A DNA stretch of 64,000 bases from SpSt-333 sp964371615 (GTDB taxonomy: Bacteria > Bacteroidota > Ignavibacteria > UBA10030 > UBA8401): assembly GCA_964371615.1 (NCBI GenBank), contig CAYJMS010000001.1:620001-684000 (forward strand). Direction: 5' to 3'. The translations under genes were made by a program, and so were the position numbers. A model generated the notes under the pieces. The model did no database searches. It saw only the letters and a program-made list of their open reading frames with translations, and had not been told where the DNA came from. Numbering within the stretch: position 1 is the first letter of the stretch; every line of letters starts with the position of its first letter. Positions 18,454 through 26,166 of this stretch are shown piece after piece.

Positions 18454-19302
18454 ATGCTCACAACGCTTATGGTAGTATGGCTGTTCGCTCCCGCCGATAC
18501 GGCGTTATCCGGTGTTGTTCGGTCATCTGTAGAAATTTTCGAGTCCGCACGGAGTCTTACCGTTGCGCCGAACGGTGAATTATACTGTATCGACGGTAAA
18601 CGAAACACCGTCTACCATCTTTCCGGCGACGGCACTGTGTTGAATACCATTGGCGGACAGGGATGGGGACAGCATGAGTTCGATGCGCCGACCGATGTCA
18701 CGTCCACATTCCTTCTGGAGGTATTCGTTACGGATTATAACAACAGACGAATCCAGCGATACGATAGGGATCTGCATTTTGTCCAGACGTATGACGAATC
18801 GACACTACCTCAATCCATCGGCCGATTTCAACCGTATGCCAGTGCAGTGTCGAGACACGGCGAATTATTCATCGTCGAGAAGGACGGGAAGAGGATACTG
18901 AAATTGAACCGGCGAAATCAACTTGAAGCGGAATTCGGAACGTTTAGAGATGGGATCGGCGCGCTTGAACAGCCGGTTGATATTGCCGTCACTCCCGCCG
19001 ATGAGGTTGTCGTGCTGGACAGGAGAAAAATTGCATGGTTTGATATCTTTGGCAACGTCATGCGTACCATTCCGCTCGATAACAGAGATTGGAATAGCAT
19101 TCATGCAACAGATGGATTCTTTGTCGTCACATCTTCATCCGAAATAGTCATCATCGCCACCGACGGCCGAGTCCGTCGATCCGTCACCGCGGGTGCTATT
19201 ATCGGACTTCCCGCACAGGCGAAATTTAATGATGCGGCAATTGTGGGAGAATATCTCTTTATCCTGACCGGAACCGCGCTGTACCGTTGTTCGCTGCAGT
19301 AA
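18454..19302 (+). CDS. NHL-repeat six-bladed beta-propeller protein
   Basis: 282 residues with a short hydrophobic N-terminus (MLTTLMVVWLFAPADTALSG) compatible with a signal peptide. Several NHL-type blades are visible: ARSLTVAPNGELYCIDG, APTDVTSTFLLEVFVTD followed by NNRRIQRYD, and QPVDIAVTPADEVVVLD. Such propellers usually bind proteins or glycans without catalysis. It starts 24 bases after the terminator of the PorV-like gene. The tight spacing and shared strand suggest a functional link with the surface locus, but it is likely a separate or readthrough transcript. Confidence 0.68.
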   Translation: MLTTLMVVWLFAPADTALSGVVRSSVEIFESARSLTVAPNGELYCIDGKRNTVYHLSGDGTVLNTIGGQGWGQHEFDAPTDVTSTFLLEVFVTDYNNRRIQRYDRDLHFVQTYDESTLPQSIGRFQPYASAVSRHGELFIVEKDGKRILKLNRRNQLEAEFGTFRDGIGALEQPVDIAVTPADEVVVLDRRKIAWFDIFGNVMRTIPLDNRDWNSIHATDGFFVVTSSSEIVIIATDGRVRRSVTAGAIIGLPAQAKFNDAAIVGEYLFILTGTALYRCSLQ

Positions 19303-19365
19303 CAACTCCCTTCTGGCTTTCTCGTCAAATCTTTTCTATATTTCCTGCATCAATTACAGGCTCCC

Positions 19366-20736
19366 ATGACAGAAGAATTACTCGCACGGATTCAATTCGC
19401 ATTCACTATCTCTTTCCATTACCTGTATCCTCCCCTGAGTATCGGTATCGGCATCCTTCTGGTTGTTATGGAAGGATTATATCTGAAGACTAAAAATGTG
19501 ATGTATGAACGGATGACAAAATTCTGGGTAAAGATCTTCGCCCTGACATTTGCCATGGGCGTTGCGACGGGAATAGTGATGGAATTCGAGTTCGGAACGA
19601 ATTGGGCACGGTATTCCCGCTATGTCGGCGATGTGTTCGGCAGTGCGTTGGCGGCCGAAGGGATCTTTGCGTTCTTCCTGGAATCCGGTTTTCTTGCCGT
19701 GTTGGTGTTCGGTTGGAATAAAGTCTCTCCAAAGATGCATTTTTTCTCCACCTGTATGGTGTCGCTCGGTTCGATGATGAGTGCAGTCTGGATCGTGATT
19801 GCCAATTCGTGGATGCATACGCCGGCCGGATTTCATATTGTCGGCGAGGGAATGAATGCCCGGGCGGAAATTACCGATTTTTGGGAGATGGTATTCAATC
19901 CTTCGTCGATGGAACGGTTATCCCACGTTCTCAGCGGTGCATGGCTGGCCGGAGCGACGCTGGTTTTAAGCGTCAGCGCCTACTATATTCTCAAACAGCG
20001 GCATACAGACCTTGCCAAAGCGTCGATGAAAATTGCTGTTGTGCTGTTGACTTTCGCATCGTTCTTCCAGCTCTTTACCGGTCACCGTAACGCTGTGGTG
20101 ATCAGCGAGCACCAGCCGGCGAAAATGGCCGCATTTGAAGCGCATTATGATTCGTCCTCTGTTGCGCCGTTTTACCTGTTTGGGTGGGTCAATGAGAAAG
20201 AGGAACGGGTTCAATTTGGCATCGCCGTTCCAGCGATGTTGTCCTTCCTGATCTATGGCGATTTTCAGACACCGGTGACCGGCTTGCATGCGTTTGCACC
20301 GGAAGATCGTCCGCCGGTGAACATTGTTTTTCAATTTTATCATTTGATGGTCGCGATCGGAATGATCCTGATCGCATTTTCCGTTTTGATGATCTTTCTC
20401 TGGTGGAAAGGACGGATGTTTGCGTATCCGTGGGTGCTTAAACTGTCCGTTATCATGGTTATCCTTCCGCAGATAGGCAATCAGGTCGGCTGGTTCGCGA
20501 CGGAAATCGGACGGCAACCCTGGATTGTGTACGGACTGCTCCGCACGAGCGACGCGTTTTCCAAGAATGTGACCGCGGGGCAAATATGGTTTTCGCTGAT
20601 CCTGTTTACGGTGATCTACACGTTGCTGTTTGCATTGTTTATTTTTCTGCTTGATCAGAAGATCAAACACGGGCCGGAGGATGACCGGGAAATGCCGTCA
20701 GAATTTGAGCATCAAAAACAAATATTTTCTACATAA
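19366..20736 (+). CDS. cydA: Cytochrome bd quinol oxidase subunit I
   Basis: 456 residues with about nine membrane segments. Haem ligands by alignment with E. coli CydA: H18 (FHYLY), H187 (LSHVLSGAW) and M328 (HLMVAIG). The conserved AAEGIFAFFLES and GRQPWIVYG motifs are present. The quinol-binding loop is short, with NAVVISEHQPAKMAAFE. It catalyses quinol oxidation and oxygen reduction to water in the inner membrane with high oxygen affinity. cydB follows after 50 bases. No CydX-sized frame is visible after cydB, and the assembly transporter cydCD is not adjacent. Confidence 0.96.
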   Translation: MTEELLARIQFAFTISFHYLYPPLSIGIGILLVVMEGLYLKTKNVMYERMTKFWVKIFALTFAMGVATGIVMEFEFGTNWARYSRYVGDVFGSALAAEGIFAFFLESGFLAVLVFGWNKVSPKMHFFSTCMVSLGSMMSAVWIVIANSWMHTPAGFHIVGEGMNARAEITDFWEMVFNPSSMERLSHVLSGAWLAGATLVLSVSAYYILKQRHTDLAKASMKIAVVLLTFASFFQLFTGHRNAVVISEHQPAKMAAFEAHYDSSSVAPFYLFGWVNEKEERVQFGIAVPAMLSFLIYGDFQTPVTGLHAFAPEDRPPVNIVFQFYHLMVAIGMILIAFSVLMIFLWWKGRMFAYPWVLKLSVIMVILPQIGNQVGWFATEIGRQPWIVYGLLRTSDAFSKNVTAGQIWFSLILFTVIYTLLFALFIFLLDQKIKHGPEDDREMPSEFEHQKQIFST

Positions 20737-20786
20737 CACCGGTCTGTCAACGTCGATCTTTTTATTTTTAAGGATACCATTACCAT

Positions 20787-21818
20787 ATGGATTTTCCCGG
20801 ACTCGATCTCAATCTTACCTGGTACATTCTTATCGGAGTGTTGCTGACGGGATATGCCATCCTTGACGGATTCGACCTTGGCGTCGGCGCGTTGCATCTG
20901 TGGACGCACAGCGATGATGACCGAAGGATTATGATCAATTCCATAGGACCGGTATGGGACGGGAACGAAGTGTGGTTGGTAACAGGGGGAGGTGCGTTGT
21001 TCGCAGCATTTCCCGATGTGTATGCCACCGTCTTTTCGGGATACTATACGGCGATTATGCTGCTGCTGGCGATGCTGATTTTCCGCGCGGTGGCAATCGA
21101 ATTTAGAAGCAAACAACCGATGCGGTGGTGGAGACGAATGTGGGATACCGCGTTCAGTGTGGCCAGCATCCTTATTGCGCTATTGATGGGAATCGCACTT
21201 GGAAACGTTATCGTCGGATTGCCGATTGATGCAACAAAAGAATTTTCCATTTCGTTTACCGATCTTTTGAATCCTTATGCCGTCCTCGTCGGAATCACAA
21301 CAGTAGCCCTGTTTATGATGCACGGCGCCATCTATGTCGTGATGAAAACCGACGGAGCGCTTCAGATGATGGTGCGCGGCTGGATCAACAATACGATTAT
21401 CTTTTTCGTCATTTGTTACGTAACCACAACAATGTCCACCCTGCTGTATATGCCGCACATGTCCGAGCCCTTCAAGCAGCATCCGGAATATTTTGCGGTC
21501 GCACTGGCCGGCATGCTGGCGATTGCAAACATTCCGCGGGAGGTGCATCACCGCAGAGAATTCATGGCATTTCTTTCGTCGTGCGCCAGCATTGCCGCGT
21601 TGATGGCGCTTTTTGCCATCGGTATGTTCCCCAATATTGTTATGTCCAGCATCTCACCGGCGAATCACCTCACTATTTATTCCGCCGCTTCATCCCAAAA
21701 AACACTTGGAATTATGCTTACCGTCGCAATTATCGGAATCCCGTTTGTTTTGGCGTATACCATCAGTATTTATTGGATCTTCCGCGGGAAAGTACGTTTA
21801 GATTCGCTGAGTTATTAG
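20787..21818 (+). CDS. cydB: Cytochrome bd quinol oxidase subunit II
   Basis: 343 residues, about nine membrane segments, with the family start motif YAILDGFDLGVGALHL and GPVWDGNEVWL. It partners CydA in the inner membrane and supplies part of the proton and oxygen path. The upstream AAGGAT is a plausible ribosome-binding site. The next gene starts 19 bases downstream, suggesting one transcript with the pterin dehydratase. Confidence 0.96.
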   Translation: MDFPGLDLNLTWYILIGVLLTGYAILDGFDLGVGALHLWTHSDDDRRIMINSIGPVWDGNEVWLVTGGGALFAAFPDVYATVFSGYYTAIMLLLAMLIFRAVAIEFRSKQPMRWWRRMWDTAFSVASILIALLMGIALGNVIVGLPIDATKEFSISFTDLLNPYAVLVGITTVALFMMHGAIYVVMKTDGALQMMVRGWINNTIIFFVICYVTTTMSTLLYMPHMSEPFKQHPEYFAVALAGMLAIANIPREVHHRREFMAFLSSCASIAALMALFAIGMFPNIVMSSISPANHLTIYSAASSQKTLGIMLTVAIIGIPFVLAYTISIYWIFRGKVRLDSLSY

Positions 21819-21837
21819 TATATTGGAGGAAATGTCC

Positions 21838-22116
21838 ATGAAGGTGTTAACAGAGGCGTACGTACGCCGAAAATTAAAATCTCTCCCGGGGTGGAAAATC
21901 CGCGGGGCAACGATCCGAAAGGTGTTCAAAAAAAAGGATTTTGTACAGGCGATGGGATTCGTACAATCCGTCGCATTGTTGGCGGAAAAGATGGACCATC
22001 ATCCCGATATCGATATTCGGTGGAACACGATCACCCTCGTACTCTCCACGCACAGCAAAGGCGGCATTACACCAATGGATATCGCCCTTGCACAACAGAT
22101 CAATTCACTGAAATAA
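21838..22116 (+). CDS. Pterin-4a-carbinolamine dehydratase
   Basis: 92 residues, cytoplasmic. The active-site region HHPDIDIRWNTITLVLSTHS carries the family histidines, and GWKIRG near the start matches the family. It dehydrates 4a-hydroxytetrahydrobiopterin to regenerate pterin cofactor; in bacteria without aromatic hydroxylases its role is often molybdopterin- or folate-linked. Three in-frame starts exist (TTG 21823, ATG 21832, ATG 21838); GGAGGA at 21825-21830 favours the ATG at 21838. Confidence 0.88.
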   Translation: MKVLTEAYVRRKLKSLPGWKIRGATIRKVFKKKDFVQAMGFVQSVALLAEKMDHHPDIDIRWNTITLVLSTHSKGGITPMDIALAQQINSLK

Positions 22117-22129
22117 CAAAGGACGCAGT

Positions 22130-22456
22130 ATGGCCAGCGAACAACGCATCCAAAAACTGAACGAGATACTGGAAAAAGATCCGAACGATACTTTTTCACG
22201 GTACGCACTTGCACTCGAATATATGGGTATGAGCGATCTTCAAACTGCAATAGATGAACTCCAAAAAGTGATACAGCACGATCCGAAGTATATTCCCGGA
22301 TACCATCAACTGGGACAAATTTTCGGCAGGCTGAACAGAACGCAGGAAGCGAAGAATATCTACCGGAAGGGGATCGATATCGCTCAGCAATCGGGGGACG
22401 ACAAGGAAGCGAAAGAAATGCGCGAGGAACTTGAAGAACTGGAAGACGAATGGTAA
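22130..22456 (+). CDS. Small TPR-repeat protein
   Basis: 108 residues, cytoplasmic, no signal peptide. About two to three tetratricopeptide units are visible: DTFSRYALALEYMGMSDLQT with AIDELQKVIQHDPK, and IPGYHQLGQIFGRLNRTQEA. The C-terminus is acidic and coiled (MREELEELEDEW). TPRs mediate protein contacts; the partner is unknown. AAGGAC precedes the ATG. It sits between the pterin dehydratase and pyrE in the same tight run. Confidence 0.8.
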   Translation: MASEQRIQKLNEILEKDPNDTFSRYALALEYMGMSDLQTAIDELQKVIQHDPKYIPGYHQLGQIFGRLNRTQEAKNIYRKGIDIAQQSGDDKEAKEMREELEELEDEW

Positions 22457-22487
22457 TCAATTCTCTACACTCTAAACATGAGGTGCA

Positions 22488-23072
22488 ATGAAACTGCCCA
22501 AAGATCAGATCGTCGAGATCTTCAAGGAAACGAATGCGCTGCTGGAAGGTCATTTTGTCTTAACATCCGGATTGCACAGCCCGCAATATTTCCAATGTGC
22601 CAAAGTGCTGCAATACCCGAAGTACCTGCATCTACTTGCGGGAGATATCGCTTCGCATTATGAATATAGCGAAGTCGAATTGGTGATTTCTCCGGCCGTC
22701 GGCGGCATCGTCGTCGGAACAGAAGTCGGCCGCGTACTCGGCGTTCGTACGATCTTTGCTGAACGGGAAAATGGTGCAATGGCGATGCGGCGGGGATTTG
22801 AGATCAAAAAAGGGGAACGGGTGCTTGTCGTCGAAGACGTAGTGACCACCGGCGGATCCGTCGATGAGATCATCGGACTGGTTCATCGGGCAGAAGCAAA
22901 ACTGGTCGGCGTCGGATGTATTGTCGATCGAAGTAACGGGAAAGCGAAATTTGAATCGAAGTTTTATTCGGTCATGGAGATGGAAGTGAAGACCTATCCG
23001 CCGGACGCAATACCGGAATCGCTGGCACACATCCCCGTGTCTAAACCCGGCAGCAGAGGATTGGAAAAGTGA
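22488..23072 (+). CDS. pyrE: Orotate phosphoribosyltransferase
   Basis: 194 residues. It joins orotate to PRPP, making OMP in de novo pyrimidine synthesis. The PRPP-binding motif is VLVVEDVVTTGGSV, and FVLTSGLHSPQYFQCAK near the N-terminus matches the substrate loop. Length is typical. No other pyr genes are adjacent, but a pyrimidine-nucleoside phosphorylase lies 1.7 kb downstream on the same strand. Confidence 0.94.
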   Translation: MKLPKDQIVEIFKETNALLEGHFVLTSGLHSPQYFQCAKVLQYPKYLHLLAGDIASHYEYSEVELVISPAVGGIVVGTEVGRVLGVRTIFAERENGAMAMRRGFEIKKGERVLVVEDVVTTGGSVDEIIGLVHRAEAKLVGVGCIVDRSNGKAKFESKFYSVMEMEVKTYPPDAIPESLAHIPVSKPGSRGLEK

Positions 23073-23097
23073 ATGATGATCGATCGATAAGCACACC

Positions 23098-24246
23098 ATG
23101 ACGGAATTTCTGTTTGATAAGATCATGCGGTTCGGCGGAATCAATGAGCTGCTTGCCCATGCGATTTCGGGTATTTTGATTGCGGTCGGATTAGTGGTGT
23201 TCGGGAAAACAATCAAAATCCTCCTCAACACCGGTGTCCGGAAATTTATCACAAAAACGGAAAATGAAATAGATGATAAGATCCTCGACATCGTGCTGGA
23301 ACGGATCATTGCTCTCTCGGGAATTTTAGGTCTCCATTTCCTCATCCGGGAAATTAAAAAAGGGGCGCCAAGCGAAAATGTCTCGTTTCAATCGTACCTG
23401 GAATACTCTGAAATGGCTCTGCATGTCATTACGGTATTCCTGTTCACATCGATCGCGATCAAGGTCTCTCACACCATCGTAACATCCGTCCTGTCTACAA
23501 TAGCAAAGAAGAACGATTACGAACAATACGGTCAATCACTTCCTCTGTTGGTAAACCGGATCATCTCTATCGTCATCATATCGTTGTCGGCCGTGATTGT
23601 GCTGGACAGGTTTGGGATGAATATCACCAGCATTCTGACCGTTCTGGGGGCGGGATCGTTGGCGATCGGATTTGCGGCACAGGATACGTTATCCAACATG
23701 ATCTCGGGATTTATCATCATGATCGACCGTCCTTTTCGGGTCGGCGACAGGATACGGATACCGACCGGAGAGGTCGGCGATGTTTTTGAGATCGGACTTC
23801 GAAGCACCAAAATCCTCGATTTTGACAATAACCTGGTGGTGGTACCGAACAACGATCTCGTCAATACCCGGATCGTGAATTACGGGTATCCGAGAGGAGA
23901 GATTCGCTTAACGATCGAGATATCGGTGGCGTACGGCGTCGATATCGATCGGGTGAAAAAGATCATGATCGATGCCGCGGCCTCGCATCCCGACGTGTTG
24001 AAAGATCCTCCGCCGGAAGCATTTCTGATGAAATTAGCCGATTGGAGCCTGAATTTCACATTGTTCTGCCGGGTGCCCGATTTTAAGTTGCAGTTTAGAA
24101 CAACCGAAGCGCTCCGGATCCACATCTACAATGTATTAAATAAAGCAAAGATCGAGATACCGTTTCCTCAGCAGGTTATTCACCTTGCGAAACAAAATCA
24201 TAATGCACTTCACCCTTCTCCGAAAAGAAAAAAAATATCGCGGTAA
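23098..24246 (+). CDS. MscS-family mechanosensitive channel
   Basis: 382 residues with four or so membrane segments. The pore helix and beta domain are clear: VLGAGSLAIGFAAQDTLSNM, then GFIIMIDRPFRVGDRI and VVVPNNDLVNTRIVNYG. MscS channels open under membrane tension and release solutes on osmotic downshock. It is close to the small-conductance class with an extra N-terminal helix pair. Its last 44 bases overlap the next gene if that gene starts at 24203. Confidence 0.92.
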   Translation: MTEFLFDKIMRFGGINELLAHAISGILIAVGLVVFGKTIKILLNTGVRKFITKTENEIDDKILDIVLERIIALSGILGLHFLIREIKKGAPSENVSFQSYLEYSEMALHVITVFLFTSIAIKVSHTIVTSVLSTIAKKNDYEQYGQSLPLLVNRIISIVIISLSAVIVLDRFGMNITSILTVLGAGSLAIGFAAQDTLSNMISGFIIMIDRPFRVGDRIRIPTGEVGDVFEIGLRSTKILDFDNNLVVVPNNDLVNTRIVNYGYPRGEIRLTIEISVAYGVDIDRVKKIMIDAAASHPDVLKDPPPEAFLMKLADWSLNFTLFCRVPDFKLQFRTTEALRIHIYNVLNKAKIEIPFPQQVIHLAKQNHNALHPSPKRKKISR

Positions 24247-24745
24247 CATCATCGACCTGACGATCGACTACCTGCAGTATCCCTCCGGACGGGAAGCACT
24301 CCGGGAAATTGTGGAACATCCCGGCGGTGCGGTGGCCATTCCGTTCTTCGAGAATAACGATCTGTTGCTCATCCGGCAATACCGCCATCCGTTCGGCACT
24401 GCGGTGATCGAACTTCCGGCGGGAAAACTGGAAAAGGGAGAAGATCCGTTTGTCTGCGCACGGCGAGAACTCCGCGAAGAAACCGGCTACGGTTCGGATG
24501 CCTGGACTCCCGTAACATCAATTATGACAACGCCCGGTTTTTGCAACGAAATGCTCCATCTTTTCAGGGCGGATCGAATCTATCCCATTGCCGGAGGGCA
24601 GTCATTGGAAGAAGGAGAGGCATCCCTGACCATCGAACGTGTTCCATTATCAACGGCGGTATCAATGATCCAATCCCGCGAAATCACCGATGCCAAAACA
24701 ATTGTGGGAATATTGATGGCAGCGCACACTATCGGATTAGAATGA
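24203..24745 (+). CDS. Nudix hydrolase, ADP-ribose pyrophosphatase-like
   Basis: 180 residues from the ATG at 24203 (an in-frame TTG at 24185 is possible). The Nudix box is complete: GKLEKGEDPFVCARRELREE followed by TGYG. The upstream IELPA and RQYRHPF match the ADP-sugar subfamily, which hydrolyses ADP-ribose to AMP and ribose 5-phosphate with Mg. It overlaps mscS by 44 bases at its start and the phosphorylase by an ATGA at its end, so translation is probably coupled. Confidence 0.9.
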   Translation: MHFTLLRKEKKYRGNIIDLTIDYLQYPSGREALREIVEHPGGAVAIPFFENNDLLLIRQYRHPFGTAVIELPAGKLEKGEDPFVCARRELREETGYGSDAWTPVTSIMTTPGFCNEMLHLFRADRIYPIAGGQSLEEGEASLTIERVPLSTAVSMIQSREITDAKTIVGILMAAHTIGLE

Positions 24746-26073
24746 CGGCAAACGAAATTATACGGAAAAAACGGGACGGTTTCTCGCTCACCTCCGGCGA
24801 AATGCAGTTTATCATCGACGGTTATGTGAAAGGTACGGTTCCGGAATATCAGGTTTCGGCATTCTTTATGGCGACATACTTTCGCGGAATGACAGCGGAT
24901 GAAACGAACGAGTTCACGCGTCTGATGCTGCACTCCGGCGAAATCATCAATTTGTCCCATGTGCCGGGATTAAAAGTGGACAAACACTCCACCGGCGGTG
25001 TCGGCGACAAGATATCGCTCCCACTGGCTCCCATCGTCGCCGCATGCGGCGTGCCGGTACCGATGATCAGCGGACGGGGGCTTGGTCATACCGGCGGGAC
25101 GCTCGATAAACTGGAATCGATTCCCGGATTTCGCACCGATCTCTCGATAGAGGAATATAAGCGGGTCATTGCCGAGATCGGCGTCGTGATGATCGGACAG
25201 ACCGGTGAAATTGCTCCGGCGGACAAAAAAATGTATGCACTTCGCGATGTCACTTCTACAGTGGAATGTATACCGCTGATTGCCGGAAGCATAATGAGTA
25301 AGAAACTCGCCGAAGGAATCGATGCGTTGGTGCTCGACATTAAAACGGGACGGGGCGCATTCATGCAATCCTACGACAGGGCTGCCGCACTCGCCCAAAC
25401 ACTGGTCGGCATCGGAACCAGTTTCGGAAAACGGACCGTCGGATTCATCACCGATATGAACCAGCCGCTCGGCTATGCGATCGGAAATTGGAACGAGGTG
25501 GTCGAATCGATAGAGGTCCTGCAGGGGAGACAGATTCCCGATATTATGGATCTGACGTACACTCTCGGGGGCGCCATGGTGTGGCTGGGAGGCAAAGCAG
25601 ATTCGCTGAAGGAAGGGATCCATCTCTGCGAAAGAGTTGTGAAGAACGGCAAAGCATATGAGAAATTCATTCAACTTGTCCGGCACCAATCGGGCGATGT
25701 CTCCTATATCGAGAATCCGGGGAAATATCCAGTTTCGAAATATAGCGGTAGTATTACTTCTCCGTCCGGCGGATTTGTTGCGTCGATCGATTCACTCGAA
25801 TTGGGATTTTCGGGAATTCTCCTCGGTGCGGGACGACGACAGGTCGATGAGCGAATCGATCCGAAAGCGGGTATCATTGTGAAGAAAAAGACGGGAGACG
25901 CCGTCGTGAAGGGAGAAGTTATTGCAGAATATTTTACGGATCGGAAGGAAATCCTTGATACCATCGCACAGCGTATTTCCGCCGCATTCACTATCGGCGG
26001 CACGCGGCCTGAATCAACACCACTCATACACTCCATGGTCGATGCCAATGGAATTACGAGTTATCGGTCGTGA
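24742..26073 (+). CDS. pdp: Pyrimidine-nucleoside phosphorylase
   Basis: 443 residues from the ATG overlapping the Nudix stop. The open frame extends 67 codons upstream but the family-like N-terminus (MTANEIIRKKRDG) begins here. The phosphate-binding motif KVDKHSTGGVGDK and the family signature ISGRGLGHTGGTLDKLES are intact. It splits uridine, thymidine or deoxyuridine with phosphate in nucleoside salvage. It could be a strict thymidine phosphorylase (deoA); the length fits both. A terminator follows after 24 bases. Confidence 0.93.
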   Translation: MTANEIIRKKRDGFSLTSGEMQFIIDGYVKGTVPEYQVSAFFMATYFRGMTADETNEFTRLMLHSGEIINLSHVPGLKVDKHSTGGVGDKISLPLAPIVAACGVPVPMISGRGLGHTGGTLDKLESIPGFRTDLSIEEYKRVIAEIGVVMIGQTGEIAPADKKMYALRDVTSTVECIPLIAGSIMSKKLAEGIDALVLDIKTGRGAFMQSYDRAAALAQTLVGIGTSFGKRTVGFITDMNQPLGYAIGNWNEVVESIEVLQGRQIPDIMDLTYTLGGAMVWLGGKADSLKEGIHLCERVVKNGKAYEKFIQLVRHQSGDVSYIENPGKYPVSKYSGSITSPSGGFVASIDSLELGFSGILLGAGRRQVDERIDPKAGIIVKKKTGDAVVKGEVIAEYFTDRKEILDTIAQRISAAFTIGGTRPESTPLIHSMVDANGITSYRS

Positions 26074-26097
26074 TGAAACTATGGTGTACCGGACCAC

Positions 26098-26127
26098 AAC
26101 CCGTTCGTCGAACGGGTTTTTCGTTTT
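26098..26127 (+). terminator. Rho-independent terminator
   Basis: AACCCGTT (26098-26105) pairs with AACGGGTT (26111-26118), followed by TTCGTTTTT. It closes the run of genes ending in the phosphorylase. Confidence 0.85.
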
Positions 26128-26166
26128 TATCCGTGAAGTTCAGTTGAAAAATAAGTATCATTCACT

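Noticed and set aside
24185..24246. Possible frameshift joining mscS and the Nudix gene
   Set aside because: Both proteins are complete with normal ends; the overlap is ordinary tight packing.
24541..24741. 67-codon upstream extension of the pyrimidine-nucleoside phosphorylase
   Set aside because: It lies wholly inside the Nudix gene, and family-like sequence begins at the ATG at 24742.
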